A stretch of DNA of 64,000 nucleotides, taken from the NCBI RefSeq assembly GCF_902459505.1, contig NC_047084.1, forward strand, positions 478,767,023 to 478,831,022, read 5' to 3'. The notes below the pieces were generated by a model. That model worked only from the letters and a program-made list of their open reading frames with translations, had not been told where the DNA came from and searched no databases. Below are positions 46,191 through 57,905 of this stretch, piece by piece. Position numbers and translations under genes: made by a program. This DNA is from Geotrypetes seraphini (taxonomy: Eukaryota > Chordata > Amphibia > Gymnophiona > Dermophiidae). The number at the start of each line of letters is the position of its first letter. Positions within the stretch are counted from its first letter, which is position 1.

Positions 46191-46460
46191 ATTCTGTAAA
46201 GCGCATCTAATGTTAGGCGCAGTGTGGATGTCCAAGATAGGCATCCTTTGTAGAATTACGCTCAGCACTGTTTAGGCGTCCAAATTTTGAGACATCCTTT
46301 AGAGAATTGAGTTTTAGGCAAGAGTTACATTACATTACATTAGAGATTTCTATTCCACCATTGTCTTGCGGTTCAAGGCGGATTACAAAAGAATTACAAA
46401 AAAAACGTATTATAAGAGGAAGATATCTGGTAATTTCTAGAGGACATAAAGAGTAGATGA
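46191..46460 (-). mobile_element. Harbinger-like end joined to antisense L2 tail
   Basis: ggccctgattctgtaaagcg opens a Harbinger-like element of the 13912 type. At ~46322 it is interrupted by (ttaca)n and ttgcggttcaaggcggatta, an antisense L2-type tail. Confidence 0.55.
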
Positions 46461-46938
46461 GGTTGCTTTGGGGAATCAGGAAGGTATTGGGAAGTGGGAA
46501 GGAGTATTGGGAAGTAGGAAGGAGCTAGTGGTATTAAGTCGTTTGCAGGAATTTCTTGAAAAGTAGCGTCTTTACTTCTTTTCTGAATGTTTTGTAGTCT
46601 GGGGTCATAAGTAGTAGATTGGAGATTTGGTTGTCGAGTTTTGCTGCTTGTGTGGCTAGAAGGCCATCATATAGTTTTTTCCATCCAAACAATGTCCTTA
46701 ATGCTATAATTCTTTATTATTATGACGTTAGTAGAATGGCGATTTTATGCTGTTTTTCATTATAATTGTGATACTGGGAGTTGTATCTGTTTAATGTTTT
46801 TATTTATTTCTCTTCCATCAGAGTGAGTGACTGGGATTCCAACCAGCAACATTAGGGTAGAAGGCTGTAGGTTTAACCAGTGTGCTACACAGTGAGCTAG
46901 AAAGTTACATAACAATTGTAAAACTAGGTCCAATAGGC

Positions 46939-47132
46939 CAGGGGTGTCCAATGTCGGTCCTCGAGGGCCGTAGTCCAGTCGGATTTTCAGGATTTCCCCA
47001 ATGAATATACATGAGGTCTATTTGCATGCACTGCTTTCATTGTATGCTAATAGATCTCATGCATATTCATTGGGGAAATCCTGAAAACCCGACTGGATTG
47101 CAGCCCTCGAGGACCGACATTGGACACCCCTG
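46939..47132. mobile_element. Palindromic hAT MITE, TSD caataggc
   Basis: CAGGGGTGTCCAATGTCGGT and accgacattggacacccctg are exact inverted ends, with caataggc at 46931-46938 and 47133-47140 identical. The internal arms match 37487-37678. Confidence 0.95.
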
Positions 47133-47639
47133 CAATAGGCACTGTAAAAGAGGTCTACTTTTGAGCATAGTTTGGGCTTCAGATAGATCTGAGCTCTATG
47201 GACAGAACTTAGGCACAGTTTGGAAGTCCTCAGTGCGATCTGCTAAATAGCTCTCTGAGTTTTTATTTTTGCTTTATTAAGCTCAAAATACATTTAATAA
47301 GGCACCACATAAACAGGGCACATCAAAACAGATATATTGCATGCAAAATCTTCTGTTTTTGTGAACAAACAGCAATGTTATTGGCTAATTAGAGGAGGTT
47401 GGCTTCAGGGGTGGGGGGTGGGGGTGCAGTGAGTAGACAGATGGAGGCAGGTAGGCATCCCCATTTCCTTTTCTGTTTCAGCTTAAACTTACACTTCCCT
47501 CTCTTCATTCTTTCTTTGAGTGGTCTAGGTTCTTCTTTCTCCAATTTCTTTCTAGTTTCCTACAATGTCTTTTATGAGTAGAAGTAGCTCATTGTCAAAC
47601 CATTTGTCAGCATGCCTGTTGGTCTTAATTCTTTATGTA

Positions 47640-48180
47640 TTTTGGTGCCATATCATCTAGGATTTTGTTGCTCAGAGCGCAACATTGTGTTACAATCCTA
47701 CACAACCCCACACGAACAACCAGAAACAAAAACATCTTTGCATACTTAAAGATCACAGGCTGTAGATACAAATCATTCCTGGATAGAACCTTTAAGTTCC
47801 AAGCGAACTGACAGCAAGTCTGGCTGAGAAACTACATAAATGAACCCAATTTGACTTACAGTGCATTCCAAAAATCAATTAAAATTATTCGCCAAATTCA
47901 TTGACTAAAACTGTTCTCTCCCTCACTAGGATTTCCCCCTCTGTAAACGCCTTTTCTTTCTCTCAAGAAGCTTCTTTCATGTATTCATGTATTCTTTACC
48001 ATAGAACTCCAATTAGTATGTAAGCTTTTTATTTAGACTTATTGTATTGTATTTAGACTTATTGTATTGTATTAAGACTTATTATTATTCGCTGAATGTC
48101 CAGCCTTCTTTCAATGTGAACCGCCTAGAAGTCGCCTGACTATGGCGGTATAGAAAAATAAAGTTATTATTATTATTATT
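47640..48180 (+). mobile_element. LINE 3' end (L2/CR1 group)
   Basis: A decayed frame reads RNKNIFAYLKITGCRYKSFL then DRTFKFQAN. The tail gtgaaccgcctagaagtcgc, tggcggtatagaaaaataaa and (tta)n is the sense version of tails seen antisense elsewhere in the window. Confidence 0.7.
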
Positions 48181-49111
48181 ATATTACAAATTCTTTTGGG
48201 TCTTAGTCTTTGCTCATAGACTCTATGACATAGAGTTTGATTTGCTCGAGAATAGAGCAGGATATACTCTCTGTCATGTCATGTATATTAACTTTATTTA
48301 TCCCCCTTTTGACAAAATATGTTTTCTGGCTTTGGCCTGGAGAAACAGGTAAACTACCTGCTGCAAAATGGGTGGTTATCTCATGTCAGGTCAGAAGGAA
48401 AAAGGAAAGCCATCTATACCCAGGGTTGACATAAATACCACAATAGAAAACATGGTAAAGGAATCACAAAAAATAGTATCATGAAATGGGAAACAAACCT
48501 GAAAACTAGTTGCCAGGCAGATCAGTGAAGTTTCCAAAGAAAATGTGAGGAGGAAATGACATTTAAGTCAAGAACAAACAGACTGTTTTGGATGAGATAG
48601 GCATACACTGTACAGTAGAGATGGAGATGTAAATCTATTGATGACCAAAATACTTGAGATGCAAAAATGGAGAAAAGGCTCCCTCTGCAGTTTGTTATTA
48701 TCATAGCCCCTTAGTTGGATTATTTATGTTCTTATTTTCAAGGTTTTTTTTTTAAGGGTTTGTTCTTTTTTTTGCATATTCTTTTATTTAATTTTTTTAC
48801 TGAATACCATGTGTTCCAGGTGAATAATTTATAATTTTAAATAATTTAAAAAATTAGGATTATTTTTACTATTTCTCTAATGATATTCAGGAGCCCTTTT
48901 ACCAAAGTGTGGTATGTTTTCACACTTGCCGTGTGCTAGTTGCAAACACTAGGATAAAGGATAAGTACAATGACAGTAGTAACTGCAAGGGGCATGTACA
49001 GCATTTGCCCTATACATGGCACCACAGGCAAAGGGGTGTGGGCCGACTCACAAAAAAACCAAATAGAGATTCACAGAGCTGCCGTAGTGATGCACCCTTC
49101 CCCATATATCC

Positions 49112-51345
49112 CATTCAACATCATTTTTATTTTTTTTTTAATTCTTTATTCATTTTATATTTTACATCAAGTGCACAGAAAGTAACAACAATAAATTTAA
49201 TACATCACTTGCAATTCCACAAATTTTCTCATTAAATAAGATTTATTCCCCTCCCTCCCACTATACTAATATCAAATATTACATATAATATAATATAATA
49301 AATTCTTTCCTTCCTTTCATAACATATTATGAAAATCAAACCCCCCTCCCCATTCTTTCATTTATGTTAATCAGGGAAAAATGATATCTATTCATTACAA
49401 TAATTTATTAATGGCCTCCACACATACTGAAATTTATTAAAATATCATTTTTGAACAGCTAATGCTCTTTCCATTTTATAAATATGACACACTGATCTCT
49501 ACCAAAAACTATAATTCAATCTGTTTCAGTTTTTTCAATTATACGTTATTTGCTGAATGGCAACTCCTGTCAGAATCAGTAAAAGTTTATTATTTTTGGA
49601 AGATATTTGGCTCTTAGCTCTCATAGACATGCCAAATAAAACTGTGTCATATGACAATGCCACATGATTCTCTAGCAAACAATTTATTTGGCCCCAAATC
49701 GACTTCCAAAAAGCCAAAATAAATGGACAATAAAACAATAGATGATCTAAAGTCCCTGCATTGAGAAGACAATGCCAACATCTATTAGACTTAGAGCAAT
49801 CCAATTTTGTAAACGAACAGGGGTCCAGAATGCTCTATGCAACAGGAAGAACCAGGTTTGCCTCATAGATGGAGACATTGTACATTTCATCCTCGAAGAC
49901 CAAATTCATGGCCAATTAGACGCAGTAATTTGATGCTTAATCTCAATGCTCCAAATGTCTCTAAGCCCAGTTTTTGGTTTTTCATTCATATATCCAGATA
50001 ATAATTTGTACCACTGTGCGGCCTGGTGCCCCAGGAAGTCTGCCTGAAAGCATAAGAACTCTAAACTAAATTGATTATTAAGATTTTTCCATTCAGGGAA
50101 CCTCGCCTGAATAGCCTGCTTCAGTTATAACCACCTATAACTTTGTGATTTATCAAGGCCGAATTTATGTTGCAGCTGTGAAAAATCAAGCAGTTTACCA
50201 TCAGATATAACATCATTTAATATGCGTATACCTTCTTTTATCCAATACTTCCAGACAATCTTAAACCCGCCAATTTGAATCTTGGAGTTCAGCCATAGAG
50301 TTTGATTTGTAGAATTTTGAATTGGAATAGGTGTTAAATTATTGACATATCGTAAAGTTTTCCATCTATCTATTAATATTCTGTTTTCTTTATACATTCT
50401 AGGCATTTTGATACTAAGAACATGACCGAGCCTGAGAGGAAACAAGAGCTGCCAGTCCAATCCCAACCAGTCTGGGAGCTTTTCCATGAGTTCTGGGAGG
50501 ACCAAATACATACCCTGGCGCATAATATAGGCTTGATGATACCTATAGAAATTGGGAAAATTTACCCCTCCCTCTGCAATTGACTTTTGTAAAGACACTA
50601 AGGCAATTCTAGCAATTTTACCCAGCCAAATAAATTTTGTAAGAATACTATTTAATTTTTTATAAAAAGACCCGTGAAAAAAACTGGTATCATACCCATT
50701 TGGTAACAAACTACAGGTAAAATCATCATCCTAATAGTTTGGACTCTCCCCCCACCAAGACAGATGTAAAGGATTCCATTGCTCACACTATTCTGTTACC
50801 TTCTGTAATAAAAAATTTTCATTCACTTTCATTGCTTCTTCTAGCGTGTTTTTTTATCTAAATACTTTATTCCTTCCTCTCTCCATAAAAAGGGAAATGA
50901 ATCAAATAAACCTTTTGTGCAATGTACATTAAGAGGAAGTACTTCTGATTTATTCCAGTTTATTTTATAACCTGCAAATTTCCCAAATTTCTCTAACAGT
51001 TCAAGCAAATATGGAATGGTTATTCCAGGATTCCTCAAATGAAGAAGTATATCATCTGCATAAGCAGAAACTTTATATTCCCTACCAGAATACGGAATAC
51101 CCTGTATCTCCTTCACTTGCTGAATAGCTAATAGCAAGGGTTCTAATACTACATCAAAAAGTAAAGGAGACAAGGGACAACCTTGTCTAACCCCCCATTG
51201 CAAATTGAAATGCTCTGAGAAATTATTATTAATATACAATCTAGCAACTGGGGAGCTATACAATGTTTGAATCTTTTGTATAAATCCTGGACCTATACCA
51301 AATCAATCCATAGCCTGATACATGAAGGTACATTCAACATCATTT
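49112..51345 (-). mobile_element. L1/Tx1-clade LINE, antisense, 15-bp target duplication
   Basis: cattcaacatcattt at 49112-49126 and 51331-51345 flanks a 5'-truncated L1 of ~2.2 kb with an antisense poly(A) at 49127-49140. The minus strand encodes the RT core QWGVRQGCPLSPLLFDVVLE and YKVSAYADDILLHLRN, the post-RT region KKLNSILTKFIWLGKIARIA, and the C-terminal zinc-knuckle block RCWHCLLNAGTLDHLLFYCP. Frame breaks occur between the segments (e.g. near 50840 and 49810). It is intronic to RFX3 and in the same orientation as the gene. Confidence 0.93.
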
Positions 51346-51636
51346 GATTCTCTCAACCACTCAAAAATCAAATCCCACTGATAAGTCTCCCTCCTGAAAT
51401 AAAGCCCCGCCCACAAGTTCTGAAAAAACCTATCCCCCACCAACCCAATACTTACCCAGAGGTAATGCCTGGTGTCCAGTGGACCGAAACAGAAGTGTCC
51501 CCAACTGCTCCTACCCTATCCAGTTCTGAAAAGGAGAATGTCTGACGTGGGGGTCCATTGACTAATTTTATTGATTCTAATTTACTTCTGGTTATAATTG
51601 GCACATCCAGGGGAGGGGAGTGGGTGGGAGGGAGAA

Positions 51637-53657
51637 GGATAGTGTGCAGGGACTGGTTTATTAATGATTTGTAAATACTATTGTATGGTTATCTTGAATA
51701 TATTGAAATCAGGGGGGGTGAAAATTATTCTGATGTATTTTTTGGTGGATGTAAGTGCTGTTTTTTTCAAATAACTTGTATGAATTCTTGAATGCACTGT
51801 TTTTAGATTGAAAATGAATAAAGATATATAATTTAAAAAAAAAAAGGTGTTGGGGTCCATGGCAGCATCCCTGGATGTAATGCCCTGGGCCAGAGTGCAT
51901 ATGTTGCCTCTGCAGCAATGCCTCCTGTCCCGGTGGTTCCCACAGCATAATCCTCTTTACATGCCCCTTCCCTGGTCGCAATCAGCTCAAAGCAGTCTGT
52001 GCTGGTGGATTCGGGGCCAGGCTTTCAAGAGGGGCATGCATCTCTGAGTCATGGAGTGGATTACTCTAACGACCGATGCAAGTCTCTTGGGCTGGGAGGC
52101 TCATTGTGGGGATCATTCCATTCAAGGTCAATGGACCCTTTGTCAAAAGAACTGGTCTATCAACCATCTAGAGCTACAGGCCATACAGTTGGCACTGAGA
52201 GCTCTCCAAAATACCCTGGAAGGAAAAGCAGTAAGGGTGTTTTACGATAATGCCACAGGAGTAGTATATGTAAATCGACAGGAAGGCACCAGAAGTGCTC
52301 CTGTGAATCAGGAGGCTAGGATGCTGTTCAGGTGGGTGGAAGTGCACCATCTGGCTCTTTCTGTGGTGCACGTGGCCGGTGTGGAAAATGTGCAAGCAGA
52401 CTTCTCAGTTACCAAATCCTAAACCCAGGAGAGTGCTCGCTCTCACAGAGAGCATTTTGTCTTATTGTAAGTTGCTGGGGCAGACCAACGATAGACTTTG
52501 ATGGCTTCAGCCAAGAACTCGAAAGTGAAGTGCTTCAGTCAAAGAGCAGTGCCATAAAACTTGGGTCTCAATGCTCTGGTTTATCCCTGACTGACTCAGA
52601 AGGTCCTATGTTTCCGCTTTGGCCCATGGAAAGTCGAGTCATTCACAGGATAGCTTTTAATCCGGGCCTCGTGATGCTAGTTGCCTCGACAACCATGGTA
52701 TGTGGATCTAGTCCATCTTCAGAGAGTCAAGAAACTCATGCTCCCTCTTCATTAAGACCTCAGTCAGGGTCCTGTTCCTATGGAAAACCTCTAGCACTTT
52801 GGTCTTAAGGCAGGGCTCTTGAGCACAAGCATTTGACACCTTAGATCATGGGATCTTGTTCGATAGACTAAAGGGCTGTGGTATTAGTGGAATAGTGTTG
52901 GAATGGTTCAGGTTGTTCCTTCATGGCCGTAGGCAGGAAGTCAAGGTTAATGGTAGATGTTCAGCACTATGAGCTGTAAAAACTGGTGTTTCACAAGGAT
53001 CAGCCCTGTCAGCCGTGCTATTTAATATATATCTTTGCCCGTTATGTAGACTGTTAGGTGATCTTGGGTTGTCTTATCGGTTATACCAGGGATAGGGAAC
53101 TCCGGTCCTCGAAAGCTGTATTCCAGTCGGGTTTTCAGGATTTCCCCAATGAATATGCATGAGATCTATTTTCATGCACTGCTTTCAATGCATATTCATT
53201 GGGGAAATCTTGAAAACCCGATTGGAATATGGCTCTTGAGGACCGGAGTTCCCTACCCCTGGGTTATACGCTGATGATATACAGTTTTTCTTTTCTGTGG
53301 AATGTACAATGGAGCAGCGAGCAGGATGCTAAGTGACATCCTGTTGAGAATAAAGGATTGGATGGATGTGAGTAGATTGAGGTTTAATATAGGGAAAACA
53401 AAAGTGATGCTGCTATCTAAACACATGAATGAAATCCCATTGGCCTCAGTTCAAATACTGGATGCTGTCTTGCAGTTTTCCGCAGAGACTTGATATCTTG
53501 GGGTTATCCTTGATTTGCAATTATCTTTTAAATCACATGTACAGATGTTGATAAGGAAAATGTACTTCAAGCTCCGACTTATAAGTAATCTTTATCACTG
53601 GGAGTGACTTCAAAATGCTCCTCCAGTTGATTGTATTATCTGGTGTGGATTACTGGG
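51637..53657. repeat. Inverted duplication, right arm
   Basis: Reverse of 41239-43088, with the same junctions: an L1 tail with poly(A) to 51845, the DIRS RNase H-like part (~51846-52821, a broken fossil) and an L2 piece from ~52822. It differs by carrying a hAT (53087-53261). At 53657 it is joined to the middle of a purine-rich hAT element, which marks a rearrangement breakpoint. Confidence 0.92.
53087..53261. mobile_element. hAT MITE in right arm, TSD ggttatac
   Basis: CAGGGATAGGGAACTCCGGT and the reverse accggagttccctacccctg form the ends; ggttatac flanks it at 53079-53086 and 53262-53269. The left arm has the unoccupied site (gtataacc at 41631-41638 inside an otherwise matching sequence). 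Confidence 0.97.
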
Positions 53658-54628
53658 CATGGAGAGAGAGAGGAGTGAGGTAGAGATGCATTGGGAATAG
53701 ATGGATGAGAAGGAGAAATGTTGGATATGGTGGTGGAGAGGGATCAGAGGGACATATTGAAGGGGATGCAAGGGGGAGGAATGTTGGACATAGTGATGGA
53801 GGGAGAGATATGGCATTGTGCTGGAGATAGGAGAAATGGGCATGTGGCTGGTGGGCAGTGGTGAAAAATGTTGCACATGATCTGGGGGATGAGAGAAGGA
53901 GAAATGTTTGATGTGGCAGTAGAGAGGGTAGAGAGATGCCTGGATCTCTCAAGACAGATGGACAGTGAGAGAGAGAGGGAGAGTGTTGCCAATAGGGATA
54001 GAGGAGATAGGAAGAAAAGTTGGACTCTTTGGAGGGACAGAGAGAGAGAGATGTTGGTTGGGGAATGGAATGAGGTATGGAGGAGAAGAAGTGTGCAGGA
54101 GGCAGAAAGAAATATTGGATGTACAGCCAGAAAAGTAAGTGCAACCAGACACTCATGAAATCATCAGAAAACAAAGGTTGGAAAAATGATTTTATTTTCA
54201 ATTTAATAATCGCAATGTGTCAGTTCTGAGAATTTATATCTTCTGTCTATATTTTGTTCTATATTTGTTTATTTTTCTATATTTGTTTATTTTTCTATAG
54301 TTGTTACTGATTGCATATTTTAAGGTCATTTGCCTTGACCTCTTTGAACCCCCCCTCCCCGGAATATAAATGATAATTAACATTTTCTGTGCGTACAATG
54401 TGTTTTGTGTTTTTTCAATTTTGTGGTTACCATCATGTATTAATAAGATTATATTGTGTGTATATGAAAAATGGATGGAAGAAATTGCATTACAATTAGT
54501 ACTATTATTATGGGGGTGGGGTCTGGTGCGGAGCTTGGGTGGGTATGGGGTGAAGCTTGAGCGGGGGTACTCGTCTGGTATTTGCTAGGCTTAGGGGGAA
54601 CGTGGCTTGAAGGAGTTGAGAAACACTG
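53658..54628 (+). mobile_element. Purine-rich hAT element, 3' part
   Basis: The 5' portion is lost at the duplication junction. The purine tract matches 1100-1397 and 3522-3790 without the CR1. It is followed by gattttattttcaatttaat, gaatataaatgataattaac, and the right end ggagttgagaaacactg, the inverse of the left end at 384. ctctagag follows at 54629-54636, in CR1 sequence. Confidence 0.8.
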
Positions 54629-54768
54629 CTCTAGAGTATACATATTAAGGTCTCTAAGTCTGTCCCCATATGATTTATGATTTATTTTGTAGCAGTCCTC
54701 TAACCCAAAACCATCCTATTTGTATCTTTTTGAAGGCGTGGTCTCCAAAATTGCATACAATATTCCAG

Positions 54769-57102
54769 CAGTGGCGTACCAAGGGAGGGGCGGGGGGGGG
54801 TGCGGTCCGCCCTGGGTGCACAGCCCAAGGGGGTGCACAGCTGGCCACTCACCGGGGAATAGGCTGCCGCTGGGGAAAGGCTGCCATTGCCATCATCAGA
54901 AACAAGCTGGCGCCGAGTTCTCCCTCCCTGCTTCTCTTCCCTGCGAGCTGACCAACTCTAGCCGTCCAACGTCAATTCTGACGTCGGAGAGGACGTTCTG
55001 GGCCAGCCAATCGCTGCCTGGCTGGCCCGGAACGTCCTCCGACGTTAGAATTGATGTCGGGCAGCGAGAGTTGGTTGGCCCGCGGGGAAGAGAAGCAGGG
55101 CAATCTCGGCGCCGGCCTGTTTCCGATGGCCAGTGGCAGCCTTTCCCCGCGGCGGTGGCAGCAGCATGTTTCCAAATGGCGGTGGCAGGGGGGAGGGCAG
55201 GGAGAAAGAAAGAAAGGGGGGGGGAGACAGGGAGCCAGAAAGAAAGAAAGGGGGGGACAGGGAGCCAGAAAGAAAGAAAGGGAGCAGGGTGAAAGAAAAA
55301 AAAAAAAATGGGGCATGGGGAGAGAGAGAGAAAGACAGACATAGAGAAAGAAAGGAGGCAGGGAGAGAGAAAGAAAGAAGGGGGCAGGGTGAAAGAAAGA
55401 AAGAAATGGGGCACTGAGAGAGATAGAAAGACAAACAGAAAGAAAGGGGGCAAGGGGAGAGAGAAAGAAAGAAGGGGGTAGGGTGAAAGAAAGAAAGAAA
55501 TGGGGCATGGAGAGAGAGAGAGAAAGACAGAAAGAAAGGGGGCATGGAGAGAGAAAGAAGGGAGCAGGGTGAAAGAAAGAAATGGGGCATGGAGAGAGAG
55601 AGAGAGAAAGACAGACATACAGAAAGAAAGGGGGCATGGAGAGAGAAAGAAAGAAGGGGACAGGATGAAACAAAGAAAAAGTTGGGGGAGGGAATGAGGT
55701 CTGGAGGAGAGAAAGCATACAGGGAGCTGAAAGAAGGGAAGAAATATTGGATGCACAGTCAGAAGAATAAAGTGCAACCAGAGACTGATGAAATTACCAA
55801 ACAAAGGTACGAAAAATGATTTTATTTTCAATTTAGTGATCAAAATGTGTCCGTTTTGAGAATTTATATATACTGTCCATATTTTGCACTATGGCCCCCT
55901 TTTACTAAACCGCAATAGCAGTTTTTAGCGCAAGAAGCCTATGAGCATCAAGAGCAACATGGGGCATTCAGCGCAGCTCCCTGCGCTAAAAAACGCTATC
56001 GCGGTTTAGTAAAAAGGGAGGGGGTATATTTGTCTATTTTTGTATAGTTGTTACTGAGGTGACATTGTATAAAGTCATCTGCCTTAACCTCTTTGAAAAC
56101 CCGCGGAATATAAATGATAATTAACATTTTCTCTACGTACAGTGTGCTTTGTGTTTTTAAAATTTTGACTTGGCCATAAGGGTAAGGGGGAGGGAGGGAG
56201 GGGAGCTGCTGAAAGACATCTAGTAATCCTTGCAGGCTTGACTGTGCAGGAAATTATTTTTGTAAAATCATGTTTTGTTATGTGACTGGCATTATTTAGA
56301 CTTTAATTTCTATGAATGAAAATGATATAAAATTACTTACTTGTTTTTATGTGCGTGCGCTGAAGGAAAGTGGAGAGAGAATGGGCTGAGGATGCTGAAG
56401 GGAAATGGGGAAGAGAGAGTGGGGAGAAGACGCTGATTTATAAATTGACAATTGTACAGAATATTGTTTCTTTTTATACTTTAATATAATAAGTTCAATA
56501 TAAAACAATTCAAGGCTTGTGTGGATGGAATCAGTTGGTTTGTGGGGATGAGAACCGAGCTTACGGGGATTAGTCCAATAAAATGGTATTTTCTTATTTC
56601 TCATTATTTGTTTTATTTTTATTTGTTAATTTGTAAAGTGGTGATTGTTATGTATCAGTTTTTTCAAATTTACATCTACTGTCTTTATATTTTGCACAGT
56701 ATTAGAGGACATGTATTACTGTTTTTGTGGTGTTGCATTGTATGCAGAGTCTGGTTCTTGGCAATTCAGTTTAACTTTTGTCTACATATTTCTATTTTTA
56801 GTTTGTGATTATTCCATATTGGGCAAGGGTGTATCTGTCTGTGTGTATGAAAGGGACATGGCTTTCTGATAGCATTGACTGTACAGGATCAATTGACTGT
56901 GCAGGATCTGGTTTGTTAAGTTTTACAATGCATGTATTGGTGTTCTAGTGCTCACTGCAGTGTTTAAGATGCTGCCTTTTCCTAGATACACTCTTGTTGT
57001 GCGATATGTAGATTTTTACTAAAAATTATATTTTTCATATAGATGGGGGGGGGGTCAAAAAATGATGGGCCCCGGGTGTCACATATGCTAGGCACGCCAC
57101 TG
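54769..57102. mobile_element. Purine-rich hAT element, full length, in CR1
   Basis: The ends CAGTGGCGTACCAAGGGAGG and ggcacgccactg are inverted hAT termini. The interior holds a ~480-bp (gagagaaagaaag)n array (55200-55680), shared family blocks at 55740-56150, and the MITE at 55893-56025. Target copies tattccag and ctcaccag agree at only half the positions, so the duplication is not supported. Reverse-strand frames up to 315 residues are low-complexity Phe/Leu/Ser/Pro strings, not proteins. Confidence 0.8.
55893..56025. mobile_element. Harbinger-like MITE in hAT element
   Basis: The ends ggcccccttttactaaaccg and cggtttagtaaaaagggagg pair imperfectly; the core contains tttttagcgca and tgcgctaaaaa. 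Confidence 0.75.
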
Positions 57103-57905
57103 CTCACCAGAGACTTATACAACTGCATTATCACCTCTCTTTTCCTACTGGCCTACTGGCATCTTCCTACCTTTTCTACCTGTTTTGCCACCCTGAGATC
57201 ATCAGACACAATCGCCCCCAAGTCCCGTTCTTCTTCCTTGCACAGAAGTACTTTACCTCCTATACTATACTGTTCTGGATTATTGCAGCCCAATTGCATG
57301 ACCCTGCATTTTTTAGCATTAAATCTTAGTTGCCAATTACTAGACCATTCTTCAAGCTTTGCCAGATCCCGCCACGTTATCCACACCCTCCAGGATGTCT
57401 ACCCTATTACACTGCTTGGTATCATCTGCAAATAGACAAACTTTGTCAGACAGTCCTTTCACAATATCACTCACAAAGATGTTAAATAGAGCTGATTCAA
57501 GAACAGATCCCTGCGGCACTCCACTAACAACATCCTTATCCTCCTAGCAAACTATTTACTACTACCCTTTGTCTCCTTCCACTTAACCAGATTTTAATCC
57601 AGTTTGTAACTGTAGGGCCCATACCACAATGCATTCAGTTTATTTATCAATCACCTATGCAGCACTGTGTCCATAGCTCTGCAAAGTCCACTACATCTAG
57701 TGCCCCTCCCATATCTAACTGTTTGGTCACCCAATCAAAGAAATCAATCAGATTCATCAGGCAAGACCTGCCTCTTGTAAAAGCCATGCTGCCTTGGGTC
57801 CTGCAGTCCATTTGATTTTAGAAATCTCACTATCCTCCACTTAAGAAGCATTTCCATTAGTTTACTCACTACCGAGGCCTATAATTCCCTAACCCCTCCT
57901 TACTT

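Larger units (their letters stand above)
54629..57905 (-). mobile_element. CR1 LINE, antisense, split by a 2.3-kb hAT element
   Basis: The minus strand shows, from 57905 down: QHGFYKRQ, VPQGSVLESALFNIFVSDIV, KGLSDKVCLFADDTK, KLEEWSSNWQLRFNAKKCRV, and EERDLGAIVSDDLRVAKQVE. After the insert, near 54640-54768, come ATP-like remnants of YAILETTPSKRYK. Frames are broken. It is the longest CR1 remnant in the window. Confidence 0.85.

Noticed and set aside
54896-55843. 315-codon minus-strand open frame and overlapping ones
   Set aside because: Translation of a (gagagaaagaaag)n array within a hAT element; long frames arise because pure polypyrimidine contains no stop codons.
54761-57110. 8-bp target duplication for the large hAT element
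   Set aside because: tattccag and ctcaccag agree at only four positions; an insertion-associated deletion is as likely.
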